Shown here piece by piece: positions 10,238-19,565 of a stretch of DNA of 64,000 nt. The notes beneath the pieces were generated by a model. The model had not been told where the DNA came from. It did no database searches and saw only the letters and a list, made by a program, of their open reading frames with translations. The DNA comes from Limnohabitans sp. WS1 (GTDB lineage: Bacteria > Pseudomonadota > Gammaproteobacteria > Burkholderiales > Burkholderiaceae_C). Positions within the stretch are counted from its first letter, which is position 1; each line of letters opens with the position of its first letter. The position numbers were made by a program, and so were the translations under genes. The stretch covers positions 328,601-392,600 of the forward strand of contig NZ_NERU01000002.1 of assembly GCF_003063265.1 (NCBI RefSeq), given 5' to 3'.

Positions 10238-10774
10238 ATGCGTTTAACCACCAAAGGCCGTTTTGCCGTGACGGCCATGATCGATTTGGCTCTGCGCCAA
10301 GACGCTGGCCCCGTGACCTTGGCCGCCATCAGCCAGCGTCAACAGATTTCACTGTCTTATCTAGAGCAATTGTTTGGCAAGCTGCGCCGCCACAACCTGG
10401 TCGAGTCCACCCGTGGACCCGGCGGCGGTTACACCCTGGGCCGCAAATCCACCGAAATCACTGTCGCCGACATCATTTTGTCGGTTGACGAGCCGATTGA
10501 CGCCACCCACTGCGGCGGTAAAGAAAATTGCAACGGCGGCGATGGCCGCTGCATGACGCACGACCTGTGGGCTTCCCTCAATTCCAAAATGGTGGAATTT
10601 CTGGATTCGGTGTCGCTGCAAAAGCTGGTGGACGATCAATTGGCCAAAGGCTTGGTCGTTGAAAACAAGCCCAGCCTCAAGCGTGCCATTGCCCCCATGC
10701 CCATCAGCCAACCGATCCGTGTGAATGTGCCCAACTCGGTCTTTGACTTGGGCAATATGTTCGCCAAATCCTGA
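10238..10774 (+). CDS. iscR: Fe-S cluster regulator IscR (Rrf2 family)
   Basis: This 178-residue winged-helix repressor senses [2Fe-2S] status and controls the isc operon. ATG at 10238 follows CAGGAG at correct spacing and gives the conserved [18 protein letters not shown] start. Cluster ligands C92, C98 and C105 lie in [18 protein letters not shown], with H108 in place of E. coli H107. One extra residue therefore separates the second and third Cys. iscS begins 20 bp after its stop. Confidence 0.95.
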   Translation: MRLTTKGRFAVTAMIDLALRQDAGPVTLAAISQRQQISLSYLEQLFGKLRRHNLVESTRGPGGGYTLGRKSTEITVADIILSVDEPIDATHCGGKENCNGGDGRCMTHDLWASLNSKMVEFLDSVSLQKLVDDQLAKGLVVENKPSLKRAIAPMPISQPIRVNVPNSVFDLGNMFAKS

Positions 10775-10794
10775 TTACCGAAGCAGACCAGACC

Positions 10795-12012
10795 ATGACT
10801 ACACCTCATTTCCCCATTTACCTTGATTACGGCGCGACCAATCCCTGTGACCCCCGCGTGGTGGACGCCATCATCCCTTGGCTGCGTGAGCACTTTGGCA
10901 ACCCAGCATCCCGCAGCCACGCCTGGGGTTGGGAAGCCGAGGCGGCCGTTGAAACCGCCCGCGAGCAAGTGGCTGACCTGATTGGTGCCGACCCCCGCGA
11001 AATCGTCTGGACCAGCGGTGCCACCGAATCGAACAACCTGGCGATCAAGGGCGCAGCCCAGTTTTACAAGTCGCGCGGCAAGCACCTGATCACCGTCAAG
11101 ACCGAGCACAAAGCCGTGCTGGACACCATGCGTGAGCTCGAGCGCCAGGGTTTTGAAGTCACTTACCTCGATGTGCAGGCCGATGGCTTGCTGAACATGG
11201 ATGCGCTCAAAGCCGCCATCCGCCCCGATACCATTCTCATCAGCGTGATGTTCGTGAACAACGAAATCGGCGTGATCCAGGACGTGACCGCCATTGGCAA
11301 CCTGTGCCGCGAAAAAGGCATCGTCTTCCACGTCGATGCCGCGCAAGCCACCGGCAAGGTCGAGATCGATATGACCCAGCTGCCCATCGACTTGATGAGC
11401 CTGGCCTCGCACAAAACCTATGGCCCCAAAGGCATTGGCGCTTTGTATGTGCGCCGCAAACCGCGCATTCGCCTGGAAGCACAAATGCACGGCGGCGGTC
11501 ACGAGCGCGGCATGCGCTCGGGCACCTTGCCCACCCACCAGTGCGTGGGCATGGGCGAAGCGTTCCGCATCGCCAAACTTGAAATGGCCCAAGACAACGC
11601 CAAAGCCCGCGCCCTGCACGACCGCTTGATCAACGGCCTGAGCGACATGGAGCAGGTGTTCCTGAACGGCCATGCCACCCAGCGCGTGCCGCACAACATC
11701 AACATGAGCTTCAACTTCGTCGAAGGCGAATCACTCATCATGGGCATCAAGGGCTTGGCCGTGTCGTCCGGTTCGGCTTGCACATCGGCCAGCCTGGAGC
11801 CCAGCTATGTGCTGCGCGCTCTTGGCCGCAGCGACGAGTTGGCCCACAGCAGCTTGCGCATGACGATTGGCCGCTGGACCACCGAAGAAGACATCGACTA
11901 CGCGATCCAGACCATCCGCGAGAACGTGGCCAAGCTGCGCGACTTGAGCCCCCTGTGGGAAATGCACAAAGATGGCATCGATCTGAGCACCATCCAGTGG
12001 GCTGCCCACTGA
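10795..12012 (+). CDS. iscS: Cysteine desulfurase IscS
   Basis: This PLP enzyme of 405 residues removes sulfur from cysteine and delivers persulfide to IscU and other acceptors. K207 in [12 protein letters not shown] forms the Schiff base. C329 in [13 protein letters not shown] is the persulfide-forming cysteine in the long mobile loop typical of IscS group I. Length matches E. coli IscS. It lies between iscR and iscU in the standard operon order. Confidence 0.97.
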   Translation: MTTPHFPIYLDYGATNPCDPRVVDAIIPWLREHFGNPASRSHAWGWEAEAAVETAREQVADLIGADPREIVWTSGATESNNLAIKGAAQFYKSRGKHLITVKTEHKAVLDTMRELERQGFEVTYLDVQADGLLNMDALKAAIRPDTILISVMFVNNEIGVIQDVTAIGNLCREKGIVFHVDAAQATGKVEIDMTQLPIDLMSLASHKTYGPKGIGALYVRRKPRIRLEAQMHGGGHERGMRSGTLPTHQCVGMGEAFRIAKLEMAQDNAKARALHDRLINGLSDMEQVFLNGHATQRVPHNINMSFNFVEGESLIMGIKGLAVSSGSACTSASLEPSYVLRALGRSDELAHSSLRMTIGRWTTEEDIDYAIQTIRENVAKLRDLSPLWEMHKDGIDLSTIQWAAH

Positions 12013-12044
12013 GTTCACACTGACCTGAATACGGAGAAAACACC

Positions 12045-12431
12045 ATGGCATATTCTGAAAAAGTGGTTGACCACTACGAAAATCCCCGCAACGTGGGCTC
12101 TTTTGACAAGGGCGACGACAGCGTGGGCACCGGCATGGTCGGTGCACCGGCTTGCGGCGACGTGATGAAGCTGCAGATCAAGGTCAACCCGACAACCGGC
12201 GTGATCGAAGACGCACGCTTCAAGACCTACGGTTGCGGCTCGGCCATCGCCTCCAGCTCGCTCGTGACCGAGTGGGTCAAGGGCAAGACGCTCGACGAAG
12301 CGGCGGCCCTGAAGAACAGCCAAATCGCCGAAGAGCTGGCGCTGCCACCCGTCAAAATCCACTGCTCCATCTTGGCCGAAGACGCCATCAAGGCCGCAGT
12401 GGACGACTACAAAAAGAAACACCTGAACTGA
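12045..12431 (+). CDS. iscU: Fe-S cluster scaffold IscU
   Basis: This 128-residue scaffold builds [2Fe-2S] clusters from IscS sulfur. The three ligand cysteines are present: C37 in [10 protein letters not shown]63 in YGCGSAIA and C106 in [11 protein letters not shown]. The LPPVKIHC segment is the HscA-recognition motif. GGAG-type ribosome site and ATG at 12045 are clear, 32 bp after iscS. Confidence 0.97.
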   Translation: MAYSEKVVDHYENPRNVGSFDKGDDSVGTGMVGAPACGDVMKLQIKVNPTTGVIEDARFKTYGCGSAIASSSLVTEWVKGKTLDEAAALKNSQIAEELALPPVKIHCSILAEDAIKAAVDDYKKKHLN

Positions 12432-12432
12432 C

Positions 12433-12756
12433 ATGGCCATCTCACTGTCTGCTGCCGCAGCTCGGCATGTGACCCGGTACCTGGCCAAACGTGGCTCGGG
12501 TGTCGGTGTGCGCCTGGGGGTCAAGACCACGGGCTGCTCGGGCCTGGCCTACAAGCTCGAGTACGTGGACGAGATCGCCCCGGAAGACGTGGTCTTTGAA
12601 GGCCACGGCGTCAAGGTGCTGGTGGACCCCAAAAGCCTGGCCTACATCGACGGCACCGAACTCGACTTTGTGCGCGAAGGCCTGAACGAGGGCTTTCGCT
12701 TCAACAACCCCAACGAGCGTGACCGTTGCGGTTGCGGTGAGTCGTTCCGTGTTTGA
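12433..12756 (+). CDS. iscA: A-type Fe-S carrier IscA
   Basis: This 107-residue A-type carrier transfers Fe-S clusters to apo-proteins. Invariant cysteines C35 ([11 protein letters not shown]) and C99/C101 (RCGCGESF) are present. It begins one base after the iscU stop, indicating tight translational coupling. Confidence 0.96.
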   Translation: MAISLSAAAARHVTRYLAKRGSGVGVRLGVKTTGCSGLAYKLEYVDEIAPEDVVFEGHGVKVLVDPKSLAYIDGTELDFVREGLNEGFRFNNPNERDRCGCGESFRV

Positions 12757-12771
12757 GCCGAGTGTGAGTTT

Positions 12772-13296
12772 TTGCGCGTGATTTCCCTCCAAGCCAACGA
12801 CTTCGAGCTGTTTGATGTGCCGGTGCAGTACGCACAGGACCGCGCTCAGCTCGACGCCCGCTGGAAGGCCTTGCAACGCGAAGCCCACCCCGACCGCTTT
12901 GCGGCCGAAGGCGCAGCCGCCCAGCGCATCGCCATGCAGTGGTCGGTGCGCATCAACGAGGCGTACCAGCGCCTGAAAGACCCGCTCAAACGTGCCGCCT
13001 ATTTGTGCGAGTTGCAAGGTGCGCCCGTGCAGGCCGAAAACAACACGGCCATGCCCGCCGCATTCTTGATGCAGCAAATGGAATGGCGCGAAAACCTCGA
13101 AGACACGGGCAGCGCCCAAGGCCTCGAATCCTTGGCAGACGAAGTGGCTGCCGAGCAGCGCCGTGTGCAGCAAACGCTGGGCGATTTGCTGGATGTGGCC
13201 AAAGACCCCGCGCAGGCCGTGGGGCAGGTGAGGGCGCTCATGTTCATTGAGCGCTTCACGCAAGAAGTGAACGCTAAACTCGACCGATTGACTTGA
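12772..13296 (+). CDS. hscB: J-domain co-chaperone HscB
   Basis: HscB binds IscU and stimulates HscA ATPase. The HPD tripeptide lies in REAHPDRF in the N-terminal J domain, followed by the three-helix IscU-binding domain. The frame opens with TTG at 12772 or GTG at 12778 (ISLQANDFELF); GTGAG upstream favours the GTG, but neither is certain. Length is close to the usual 170-175 residues. Confidence 0.92.
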   Translation: MRVISLQANDFELFDVPVQYAQDRAQLDARWKALQREAHPDRFAAEGAAAQRIAMQWSVRINEAYQRLKDPLKRAAYLCELQGAPVQAENNTAMPAAFLMQQMEWRENLEDTGSAQGLESLADEVAAEQRRVQQTLGDLLDVAKDPAQAVGQVRALMFIERFTQEVNAKLDRLT

Positions 13297-13354
13297 CCCT
13301 CGGGTCGCAGCGCCTCATGCAGGTGGGCGACTTGAACACCATCCCTGATTGACC

Positions 13355-15220
13355 ATGGCGTTACTGCAGATTTCTGAACCGGGCCAGTCGCCCGACCCGC
13401 ACCAGCGCCGCATCGCGGTGGGCATTGACTTGGGCACCACGCACTCGCTGGTGGCTTCGGTGCGCAATGGCGTGTCCGAATGCCTGCCCGACGACGATGG
13501 CCGTGTGATTCTGCCGTCGGTGGTGCGCTTCATGCCGGGCCAGGGCCGCCAGATCGGTTTTGACGCTGTGGCGTCTGCCGCTTCCGACCCGGTCAACACC
13601 ATCGCTTCGGTCAAGCGTTTCATGGGCCGTGGCCTGAACGACATCGCCGACCGCAGCAAACTGCCTTATGAGTTCGTTGCCAGTGAGCAAGGCATGCTCT
13701 CCATCCAGACGGTGCAAGGCCCCAAGTCGCCCGTCGAGGTGAGCGCCGAAATCTTGGCCACCTTGCGTTACCGCGCCGAAGACACCTTCAACGACGACCT
13801 GTACGGCGCCGTGATCACCGTGCCCGCCTACTTTGACGATGCCCAGCGCCAGGCCACCAAAGACGCGGCACAGCTGGCTGGCCTGAATGTGCTGCGCCTG
13901 ATCAACGAACCCACCGCAGCGGCCATTGCCTATGGCCTGGACAACGCCAGTGAAGGCGTTTACGCCGTGTTTGATCTGGGTGGCGGCACTTTCGATATTT
14001 CCATCTTGCGCCTCACGCAAGGCGTGTTTGAGGTGCTGTCCACAGGCGGCGATTCGGCCTTGGGCGGCGACGATTACGACCAGGCCTTGGCCGACTTCGC
14101 CATGGCCCAACAGCCCGGCTTGCAAGCCGCCACGGCCGAAGACAAAACCCGGCTCAAGGCGGCAGCCCGTGCCGCCAAAGAAGCTTTGACCAGCGCAGAC
14201 GCCACCAGTCTGGATGTGGCGCTGTCCACTGGCGCTTTGTCGGTGCAGATCAGCCGCGCAAATTTTGAGCAAGCCACACAGACTCTGACGGCCCGCTGCG
14301 TCACGGCCGTGCGCAAAGCGCTGCGCGATGCGCAGCTGGCCAAAGACGATGTACAAGGCGTGGTCATGGTGGGCGGCTCCACCCGCATGCCGCAAATCCA
14401 GCAAGCCGTGGCTGACTTTTTTGATCAAGCCCCGCTCAACAACCTCAACCCCGACGAAGTCGTCGCCTTGGGCGCGGCCATCCAGGCCAACCAGTTGGCA
14501 GGCAACAACGCCGCTGGCGAGTTGTTGTTGCTCGATGTGATTCCGCTGTCGTTGGGCATCGAGACCATGGGCGGCTTGGTCGAGCGCATCATTCCGCGTA
14601 ACCAAACCATCCCCACCGCCATGGCGCAGGACTTCACCACTTACCAAGACGGCCAGACCGCGCTGGCGCTGCATGTGGTGCAGGGTGAACGCGATCTGGT
14701 GCAAGACTGCCGCAGCCTGGCCCGCTTTGAGCTGCGTGGCATCCCGCCCATGGCTGCAGGTGCAGCCCGCATCCGCGTGACTTTCACGGTGGACGCCGAT
14801 GGCTTGCTGAACGTCGGGGCCAAAGAACAAATCAGTGGTGTCGAAGCGCGCATCGACGTCAAGCCCTCGTATGGCCTGAGCGATGACCAGATCGCCACCA
14901 TGCTGCAAGAAAGCTTCACCACCGCGCAAGCCGACATGAAGGCGCGTGCGCTGGTGGAAGCCCGTGTGGATGCCGATCGCATGCTGCTGGCCACGCGCAG
15001 CGCCTTGGCAGCAGACGGCGATTTGCTGCAAGCGTCAGAGCGCAGCGCCATCGACGCACTCATGGCCACATTGCAAGCCGCCGTGCAAACCGAACAAGAC
15101 GCCAAGGCATTGGAAGACTGCACCCAAGCGCTGGCCAAAGGCACCGAAGCCTTTGCGGCCGAGCGCATGAACCACAGCATCCAGAAAGCCCTGGCCGGTC
15201 AAAACATCCAGGCCTTGTAA
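13355..15220 (+). CDS. hscA: Specialised Hsp70 chaperone HscA
   Basis: This 621-residue Hsp70 promotes cluster release from IscU. The nucleotide-binding domain shows [13 protein letters not shown], the phosphate-2 motif [14 protein letters not shown] and [14 protein letters not shown]. The substrate-binding domain follows from about residue 390. The C-terminus lacks the EEVD/Lys-rich tail of DnaK, as expected for HscA. ATG at 13355 is preferred over the TTG six bases earlier. Confidence 0.95.
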   Translation: MALLQISEPGQSPDPHQRRIAVGIDLGTTHSLVASVRNGVSECLPDDDGRVILPSVVRFMPGQGRQIGFDAVASAASDPVNTIASVKRFMGRGLNDIADRSKLPYEFVASEQGMLSIQTVQGPKSPVEVSAEILATLRYRAEDTFNDDLYGAVITVPAYFDDAQRQATKDAAQLAGLNVLRLINEPTAAAIAYGLDNASEGVYAVFDLGGGTFDISILRLTQGVFEVLSTGGDSALGGDDYDQALADFAMAQQPGLQAATAEDKTRLKAAARAAKEALTSADATSLDVALSTGALSVQISRANFEQATQTLTARCVTAVRKALRDAQLAKDDVQGVVMVGGSTRMPQIQQAVADFFDQAPLNNLNPDEVVALGAAIQANQLAGNNAAGELLLLDVIPLSLGIETMGGLVERIIPRNQTIPTAMAQDFTTYQDGQTALALHVVQGERDLVQDCRSLARFELRGIPPMAAGAARIRVTFTVDADGLLNVGAKEQISGVEARIDVKPSYGLSDDQIATMLQESFTTAQADMKARALVEARVDADRMLLATRSALAADGDLLQASERSAIDALMATLQAAVQTEQDAKALEDCTQALAKGTEAFAAERMNHSIQKALAGQNIQAL

Positions 15221-15253
15221 AAGCCCGACCTGCCCTGAATTCAGAAGACTCTT

Positions 15254-15592
15254 ATGCCCGTCATCAAAATCCTGCCCCACGCCGAGTATTGCCCCCAAGG
15301 TGCCGAGATCACCGCGCCTTCGGGCACCAGCATCTGCGAAGCGCTGCTCGACAACCACATCAACATCGAGCACGCCTGCGACATGAGCGCGGCTTGCACC
15401 ACCTGCCATGTGGTGGTGCGCGAAGGCTTCAACAGCCTCAATGAGATGGAAGAAACCGAAGAAGACCTGCTTGACCGTGCTTGGGGGCTGGAGCCCAATT
15501 CGCGCCTGAGCTGCCAGGCCTTTGTGGCCAAGAGCGATCTGGTCATCGAGATCCCGCGCTACACCATCAACCACGCCAAAGAACTGCACTGA
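15254..15592 (+). CDS. fdx: Isc-type [2Fe-2S] ferredoxin
   Basis: This 112-residue adrenodoxin-type ferredoxin supplies electrons for Isc cluster assembly. The CxxxxxCxxC ligand set is EHACDMSAACTTCHV, and the fourth Cys is in LSCQAFVA. It is the last gene of the isc operon, 33 bp after hscA. Confidence 0.95.
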   Translation: MPVIKILPHAEYCPQGAEITAPSGTSICEALLDNHINIEHACDMSAACTTCHVVVREGFNSLNEMEETEEDLLDRAWGLEPNSRLSCQAFVAKSDLVIEIPRYTINHAKELH

Positions 15593-15608
15593 GCCGGAGC
15601 TGCAAGCC

Positions 15609-16319
15609 ATGCGCCAAATCGTTCTGGACACCGAAACCACCGGCCTCTCAGCTGAGGGCGGCGACCGCATCATCGAGCTCGGTTGTGTGGAGCTTTACGC
15701 CCGCAAGCTCACAGGCAACAACCTGCATTTCTATTTCAACCCCGAGCGGGACAGCCACGAAGACGCCCTCAGGGTGCACGGCATCAGCAATGAATTTTTG
15801 CGCGACAAACCCAAGTTCGCTCAGTTGGCCGATGACATCCTGAATTACTTGGCCGATGCGGAATTGATCATCCACAACGCCGCATTTGACATTGGCTTTC
15901 TGAACAAGGAACTCGAACGCGTTGGCAAAAAGCCTTTGAAGGCCTATGTCAGCGGCGTGATCGACACCTTGGCCATGGCCAAGGAAATGTTCCCCGGCAA
16001 ACGCAACAGCCTCGACTCGCTGTGTGATCGCCTCGAAGTCGATAATTCCGGGCGCACCCTGCACGGCGCTTTGCTTGACGCCGAGCTGCTGGCCGATGTC
16101 TACATCAACATGACTCGGGGGCAAGAGGCATTGTTGATCGATGCAGGTGACACGCCCACTGATACGCAGACTGTGGTGGTGCAGGTCGATTTGAGCACCT
16201 ATGTCTTGCCCGTGTTGCCCGCCAATGTTCAGGAGTTGGCCGCGCACGATGAGGTCTTGGTCCAGCTTGATAAATCGAGCGGAGGAAAAACCGTATGGCG
16301 TCAACTTGCGGCGGTTTAA
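15609..16319 (+). CDS. dnaQ: DNA polymerase III epsilon subunit (3'-5' exonuclease)
   Basis: DnaQ is the proofreading exonuclease of the replicative polymerase. Exo I DTETTG is at residues 7-12, Exo II is HNAAFDIGFLN, and Exo III reads HGALLDAELLADVY, giving the DEDDh set. ATG at 15609 yields 236 residues, the normal length, and places MRQIVLDTETTG at the start. It begins 16 bp after fdx, so some read-through from isc is possible. Confidence 0.93.
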   Translation: MRQIVLDTETTGLSAEGGDRIIELGCVELYARKLTGNNLHFYFNPERDSHEDALRVHGISNEFLRDKPKFAQLADDILNYLADAELIIHNAAFDIGFLNKELERVGKKPLKAYVSGVIDTLAMAKEMFPGKRNSLDSLCDRLEVDNSGRTLHGALLDAELLADVYINMTRGQEALLIDAGDTPTDTQTVVVQVDLSTYVLPVLPANVQELAAHDEVLVQLDKSSGGKTVWRQLAAV

Positions 16320-16348
16320 AAAAATTGCTGAAATTTTGAAGCCTGTTT

Positions 16349-16377
16349 TCTGTAATCGAATTTTTTTATGCCATAAT
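16349..16377 (+). promoter_or_regulatory. Putative tRNA-Val promoter
   Basis: A CATAAT hexamer at 16372-16377 lies 23 bp before the tRNA 5' end, with a weak T-rich -35 region near 16349-16354. The short direct repeat AATCGAATT flanks the -10. This is only a position-based proposal. Confidence 0.35.
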
Positions 16378-16400
16378 CGAATTCTTCGCTGAGAGGCGTA

Positions 16401-16475
16401 GGGCGGTTAGCTCAGGGGTAGAGCACTGCATTCACACTGCAGGGGTCACAAGTTCGAAACTTGTACTGCCCACCA
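16401..16475 (+). tRNA. tRNA-Val (anticodon CAC), prophage attachment gene
   Basis: The 75-nt cloverleaf is complete. The acceptor stem GGGCGGT pairs with ACTGCCC (one G.T), followed by discriminator A and encoded CCA. The anticodon stem CTGCA/TGCAG closes loop TTCACAC, giving anticodon CAC. The T arm is ACAAG-TTCGAAA-CTTGT. The 3' 48 bases belong to the 52-bp direct repeat also found at the right prophage end, so integration rebuilt an intact gene. Confidence 0.96.
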
Positions 16476-16479
16476 AAAA
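16428..16479 (+). repeat. attL core (52-bp direct repeat, tRNA-Val 3' end)
   Basis: The bases are identical to 59315-59366. The repeat runs from the anticodon stem through CCA and four further A residues. The flanking bases differ on both sides (T versus A before, T versus C after), defining the exact extent. Confidence 0.95.
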
Positions 16480-16493
16480 TTCCCAATGAAAAC

Positions 16494-16527
16494 AAGCACC
16501 TAGCGGTAACGCAAGGTGCTTTTTTTT
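16494..16527 (+). terminator. Phage-borne terminator downstream of rebuilt tRNA-Val
   Basis: Stem AGCACCT (16495-16501) pairs with AGGTGCT (16514-16520) and is followed by eight T. It lies inside the prophage, 20 bp after the tRNA CCA. The host's own terminator was displaced to the attR side. Confidence 0.75.
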
Positions 16528-16543
16528 CGTCTGTCGTGGGGTG

Positions 16544-16577
16544 TGTGTAATTTCCTGTGTAAAACGCTTTTACACAG
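16544..16577. promoter_or_regulatory. Candidate integrase arm-type sites next to attL
   Basis: TGTGTAA (16544-16550) is followed by a perfect palindrome, CTGTGTAAAA-CGC-TTTTACACAG (16555-16577). The TGTGTAAAAC word recurs near attR at 59226-59235. Position 65-98 bp inside the core, next to int, suits arm-type integrase or excisionase sites. Confidence 0.5.
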
Positions 16578-16581
16578 GGGG

Positions 16582-17541
16582 TCAGCCGGTCATGAGATTG
16601 CCCAGTTTTTCGAGGGCTTGTCGCTGTGCGTCCACCTGCAGGTGGCTGTAGCGCTGGGTGGTTTGGACGGTGCTGTGTCCAAGGATCTTGCTGATCGTGT
16701 ACAGGTCCACACCCAAGCCCAGCATGATCGATGCGCAGCTGTGGCGCAGGTCGTGGAAGTTGACGTGGGGCATGCCTGCCTTGATGCGGGCGCGCTGCCA
16801 TGCGGTCTTGATGCCCTCGACGCCCACTGTGGTGGGAAAGTACACCAGCCACGGCCTGAGCGCCGGGATGATGGGGATGATGCGGGGCTTGAGGGTCTTG
16901 GTGTGGCTGCCGGGCAGGCTGATCACGTCCTGGCCAATGTCTTCGGCCCGGATCTTCACCAGCTCGCCACGGCGGGCACCTGTGAGCAATGCAGCCCAGA
17001 TCACGGCTTGCACTTGCTTGGTGCAGTGCTGGGCAATTTGGCCCACTTGCTCGATGCTGAGAAACACTTCACGCTTGTTGTTGACGGGCACGAACTTGAT
17101 GCGCAGGCCAAAGTTTTCGGGGGTCAGGCTTCGCTCCCAGGCGATGGTGAGGCCTTTTTTGAGGGTGGCCAGTGAGCGGTTGACGGTGGCGGGGGCGTAC
17201 TGGGTGGTGAGGTCTTTGACCGCGTGGGCGGTGAATTCGCGGGCTTGGGATGCGGTGTACTTTTCGGCCCAGGGCACCAGGCGAAGGGCGTGGTGTTCGC
17301 TGGTGGATGCGCTGCGCAGGCCTGCAGCGTGGGCGATGTAGAGCTGCAGGGCACCCACCATGGGGAAATCCCCCACTTGGGGGATTTGGCCGGGGGCCTT
17401 GGCCAAAGCCCCCCGGATCTCGCTTTCTACGCGCTTGGCATCACTCGCAGTTGCACCCGCCTTAAGGATGCGGTGGACGCGCTGGCCATCGACCATGACG
17501 CCGACGTGCCTACGGCCTTTTTTGTCTTCCCAGGTTGACAT
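16582..17541 (-). CDS. int: Tyrosine-recombinase integrase
   Basis: This 319-residue phage integrase catalyses attP x attB recombination at the tRNA-Val gene. The catalytic set is complete: R190 (TGARRGEL), H263 and R266 (FHDLRHS), H289 (LGHS) and nucleophile Y298 (QRYSHL). The N-terminal SAM-like core-binding domain covers about residues 60-150. ATG at 17541 has AAAGGA nine bases upstream; an in-frame GTG at 17562 is an alternative. It reads toward attL, and its 5' part overlaps the excisionase-like gene by 115 bp. Confidence 0.95.
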   Translation of the reverse strand: MSTWEDKKGRRHVGVMVDGQRVHRILKAGATASDAKRVESEIRGALAKAPGQIPQVGDFPMVGALQLYIAHAAGLRSASTSEHHALRLVPWAEKYTASQAREFTAHAVKDLTTQYAPATVNRSLATLKKGLTIAWERSLTPENFGLRIKFVPVNNKREVFLSIEQVGQIAQHCTKQVQAVIWAALLTGARRGELVKIRAEDIGQDVISLPGSHTKTLKPRIIPIIPALRPWLVYFPTTVGVEGIKTAWQRARIKAGMPHVNFHDLRHSCASIMLGLGVDLYTISKILGHSTVQTTQRYSHLQVDAQRQALEKLGNLMTG

Positions 17542-17699
17542 GCTTGGTTTTCCTTTAGCCACTGTTTACATTCGGCGAGATCGTAGCGTTTGGCGCGCAG
17601 CCCCACGGGCGTGTAGGGCAGGCCCGCCAATTCCAGGCGCCTGACGGTGCTTTCGCTGATCGCAAGGGCGGCACAGAGTTGTTGGCGGTTCAGGCTCAT
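17427..17699 (-). CDS. Excisionase-like helix-turn-helix protein
   Basis: This 90-residue protein has an N-terminal MerR/AlpA-type HTH (RQQLCAALAISESTVRRLELAGLP) followed by a winged segment ending near residue 50. Placement directly before int suggests an excisionase or Cox-like directionality factor. The last 38 or so codons overlap int in another frame and look composition-driven rather than conserved. It begins in a 4-nt overlap with the methyltransferase stop. Confidence 0.65.
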   Translation of the reverse strand: MSLNRQQLCAALAISESTVRRLELAGLPYTPVGLRAKRYDLAECKQWLKENQACQPGKTKKAVGTSASWSMASASTASLRRVQLRVMPSA

Positions 17700-19246
17700 G
17701 CCGCAATCCTTCCTTCAGCGATTTCGCTGTAATTGGCCCGCACCAGCGCCTCGGCTGGGGGTGGGCTCACGCTGTTGCCGCACATGCGGACCTGTGCGGT
17801 TTTGGTCATGGGCTCGCCGTCTGCACCGGTCTCAAACTGGTAGCTGGCCGGAAAGCCTTGGGCTGCGTAGAGCTCCTTTGGGGTGAGCATGCGCAGGCCG
17901 ATGTCCACGATCACCCATTCCTCGCCCGCGATGGTCACGGTGACAAGGCCCAGGCGGTCTTTTGTCGGGATCGTGTGCGCCGGGTCGGTCAGGCTTTGGT
18001 CTTGCCCGCCTTCGCTGTAGTACTTGACCAAAAAGGCCCGGACTTCGCCGTGGTGGGTGCCTTGGGCGCTGATCGTGTGCAGGGGCTCGGTGACTGGCCC
18101 GCCCACGTTGTCGCCGCGCAGCTTGACCAGGTGGCTTGTGACCAGGCCTGCAGCCGCGCCCGATGCGGTGACGGTGTTCAATGGCTGGGCGATGTCTCGC
18201 ACGCCGTGTGAAAAGCGCTTGCCGCCTTCTTTGCCCTCGCCGTGCCCCATGTGGATCAGTGACGCGGTGACCAAGCTGTGATGGTCCACGCTGGTGACGG
18301 TGCCGATGGGGTCGGCTAGGTCTGAGCCCACTACGCCGGTGTAGTGTTTGGCAAGGAAGGCCGTGACCAGGGCGTGATGCCCGCCAGTGGTGATGGTGCG
18401 CACCGGTTCAGTGACGGCCGCGCCGGGGTGGCCAGTGGTGTTGGTCACAATGAACGGCTTGCCCGCCTCGATGACGTACCGCACCAAGCCTTTGGCAATC
18501 CGCCTGCATGTCGCATCTGCCAGCGGCTTTTTGCGCTCAAAGATGCTCGGGCAGGGGATCGACCAATCGATGCACTCAGCGGCCGTGCGCCAGGGCTTGA
18601 GGCCTTTTGGGGCCTTGCCTTTGGCGTCAGGCTTGGTGTGTGTGGGCTCAGGCCACACGATTGGCAGGCCATCCCGGCGGGCCACCAGAAACAAGCGCTT
18701 GCGGATCGTGGGGGCACCGTAGTCGCAGGCGCGCAGCTCACGCCACTCCACCTTGTAGCCCAGGGCCTCCAGCTGCCCCACCCACTGCTTGAAGGTCTCG
18801 CCTTTGCGCTCGGGGCATGGCCGGTTGTCTTCACCCAGCGGCCCCCAAGTCTGAAATTCCTCGACGTTCTCGAGGAAGATCACTCGGGGCTTGACGGCTT
18901 TGGCCCACTTGACCACCACCCAGGCCAAGCCTCGGATTTTCTTGGACACGGGCGTGCCGCCTTTGGCCTTTGAAAAGTGCTTGCAATCGGGCGATGCCCA
19001 CAGTGCGCCCACCGGCTGGCCATTTGTCACAGCGATGGGGTCCACCTCAAACACGTCGCTGATGAAGTGACGGGTCTGAGGGTGATTGGCAGTGTGCAGG
19101 CTGATCGCTTCGGGGTCGTGGTTGACGGCAATGTCAACGTGCCGGCCGATGGCGGCCTCGATGCCGGTGGACGCGCCGCCACCGCCTGCGAAAAGGTCAA
19201 CAACCAGCTCGTGGGCCAGGGGCAAAAGGAATTGAGGGGGTTTCAT
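17696..19246 (-). CDS. Phage DNA cytosine-5 methyltransferase
   Basis: A 516-residue C5-cytosine methyltransferase. Motif I is VVDLFAGGGGASTG. Motif IV is ASPDCKHFSK with C88 as nucleophile, a DC variant of the usual PC. Motif VI is LENVEEF, motif VIII RACDYGAPTIRKRLFLV, and motif X GNSVSPPPAEAL. Between VIII and X the target-recognition region (about residues 250-440) consists of repeated units of the form P-x-x-T-(I/V)-T-x-x-x-H-H-x-L-V-T. No restriction enzyme is adjacent, so protection of phage DNA from host restriction is the likely role. Confidence 0.9.
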   Translation of the reverse strand: MKPPQFLLPLAHELVVDLFAGGGGASTGIEAAIGRHVDIAVNHDPEAISLHTANHPQTRHFISDVFEVDPIAVTNGQPVGALWASPDCKHFSKAKGGTPVSKKIRGLAWVVVKWAKAVKPRVIFLENVEEFQTWGPLGEDNRPCPERKGETFKQWVGQLEALGYKVEWRELRACDYGAPTIRKRLFLVARRDGLPIVWPEPTHTKPDAKGKAPKGLKPWRTAAECIDWSIPCPSIFERKKPLADATCRRIAKGLVRYVIEAGKPFIVTNTTGHPGAAVTEPVRTITTGGHHALVTAFLAKHYTGVVGSDLADPIGTVTSVDHHSLVTASLIHMGHGEGKEGGKRFSHGVRDIAQPLNTVTASGAAAGLVTSHLVKLRGDNVGGPVTEPLHTISAQGTHHGEVRAFLVKYYSEGGQDQSLTDPAHTIPTKDRLGLVTVTIAGEEWVIVDIGLRMLTPKELYAAQGFPASYQFETGADGEPMTKTAQVRMCGNSVSPPPAEALVRANYSEIAEGRIAA

Positions 19247-19551
19247 GCCGCCTCCGACTGATTAACCAAGGCCACGGCGGTGGCTTTGGCGGTGATTTCG
19301 GAAAATTTGCCCATGGTGTGGGTGCGCAGGTTTTCGGTCATGAAGACCAAGGGGGTGCCGGGTGTCAGGTGGGTTTTGTTGTCGTCAAACCAGTTGGCGG
19401 CTTGTTGGCCTTTCCAGAAGATGCGCCAAGATTCGACTTGCTGTGTGGCGATGCGATCGACGCACAGCAGGGTGACGGTCCACTCGCCTTTGCTGTCTTT
19501 GGTCAGGGTGGGTGGGGTGCGGCTCAAAAAGAGCATTCCGGTGGCTTTCAT
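19243..19551 (-). CDS. Phage hypothetical protein, early operon
   Basis: This 102-residue protein begins MKATGMLFLSRTPPTLT. The ATG at 19549-19551 is chosen because the upstream part of the open frame is low-complexity shadow sequence. Its stop overlaps the methyltransferase start by 4 nt. It contains a WRIFWKGQQAANWF segment and is otherwise soluble. Function is unknown. Confidence 0.6.
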   Translation of the reverse strand: MKATGMLFLSRTPPTLTKDSKGEWTVTLLCVDRIATQQVESWRIFWKGQQAANWFDDNKTHLTPGTPLVFMTENLRTHTMGKFSEITAKATAVALVNQSEAA

Positions 19552-19565
19552 GGTGGCTCCTGGTC

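Noticed and set aside
13361..15031. 556-codon antisense frame over hscA
   Set aside because: Shadow of hscA; the real gene has full Hsp70 motifs.
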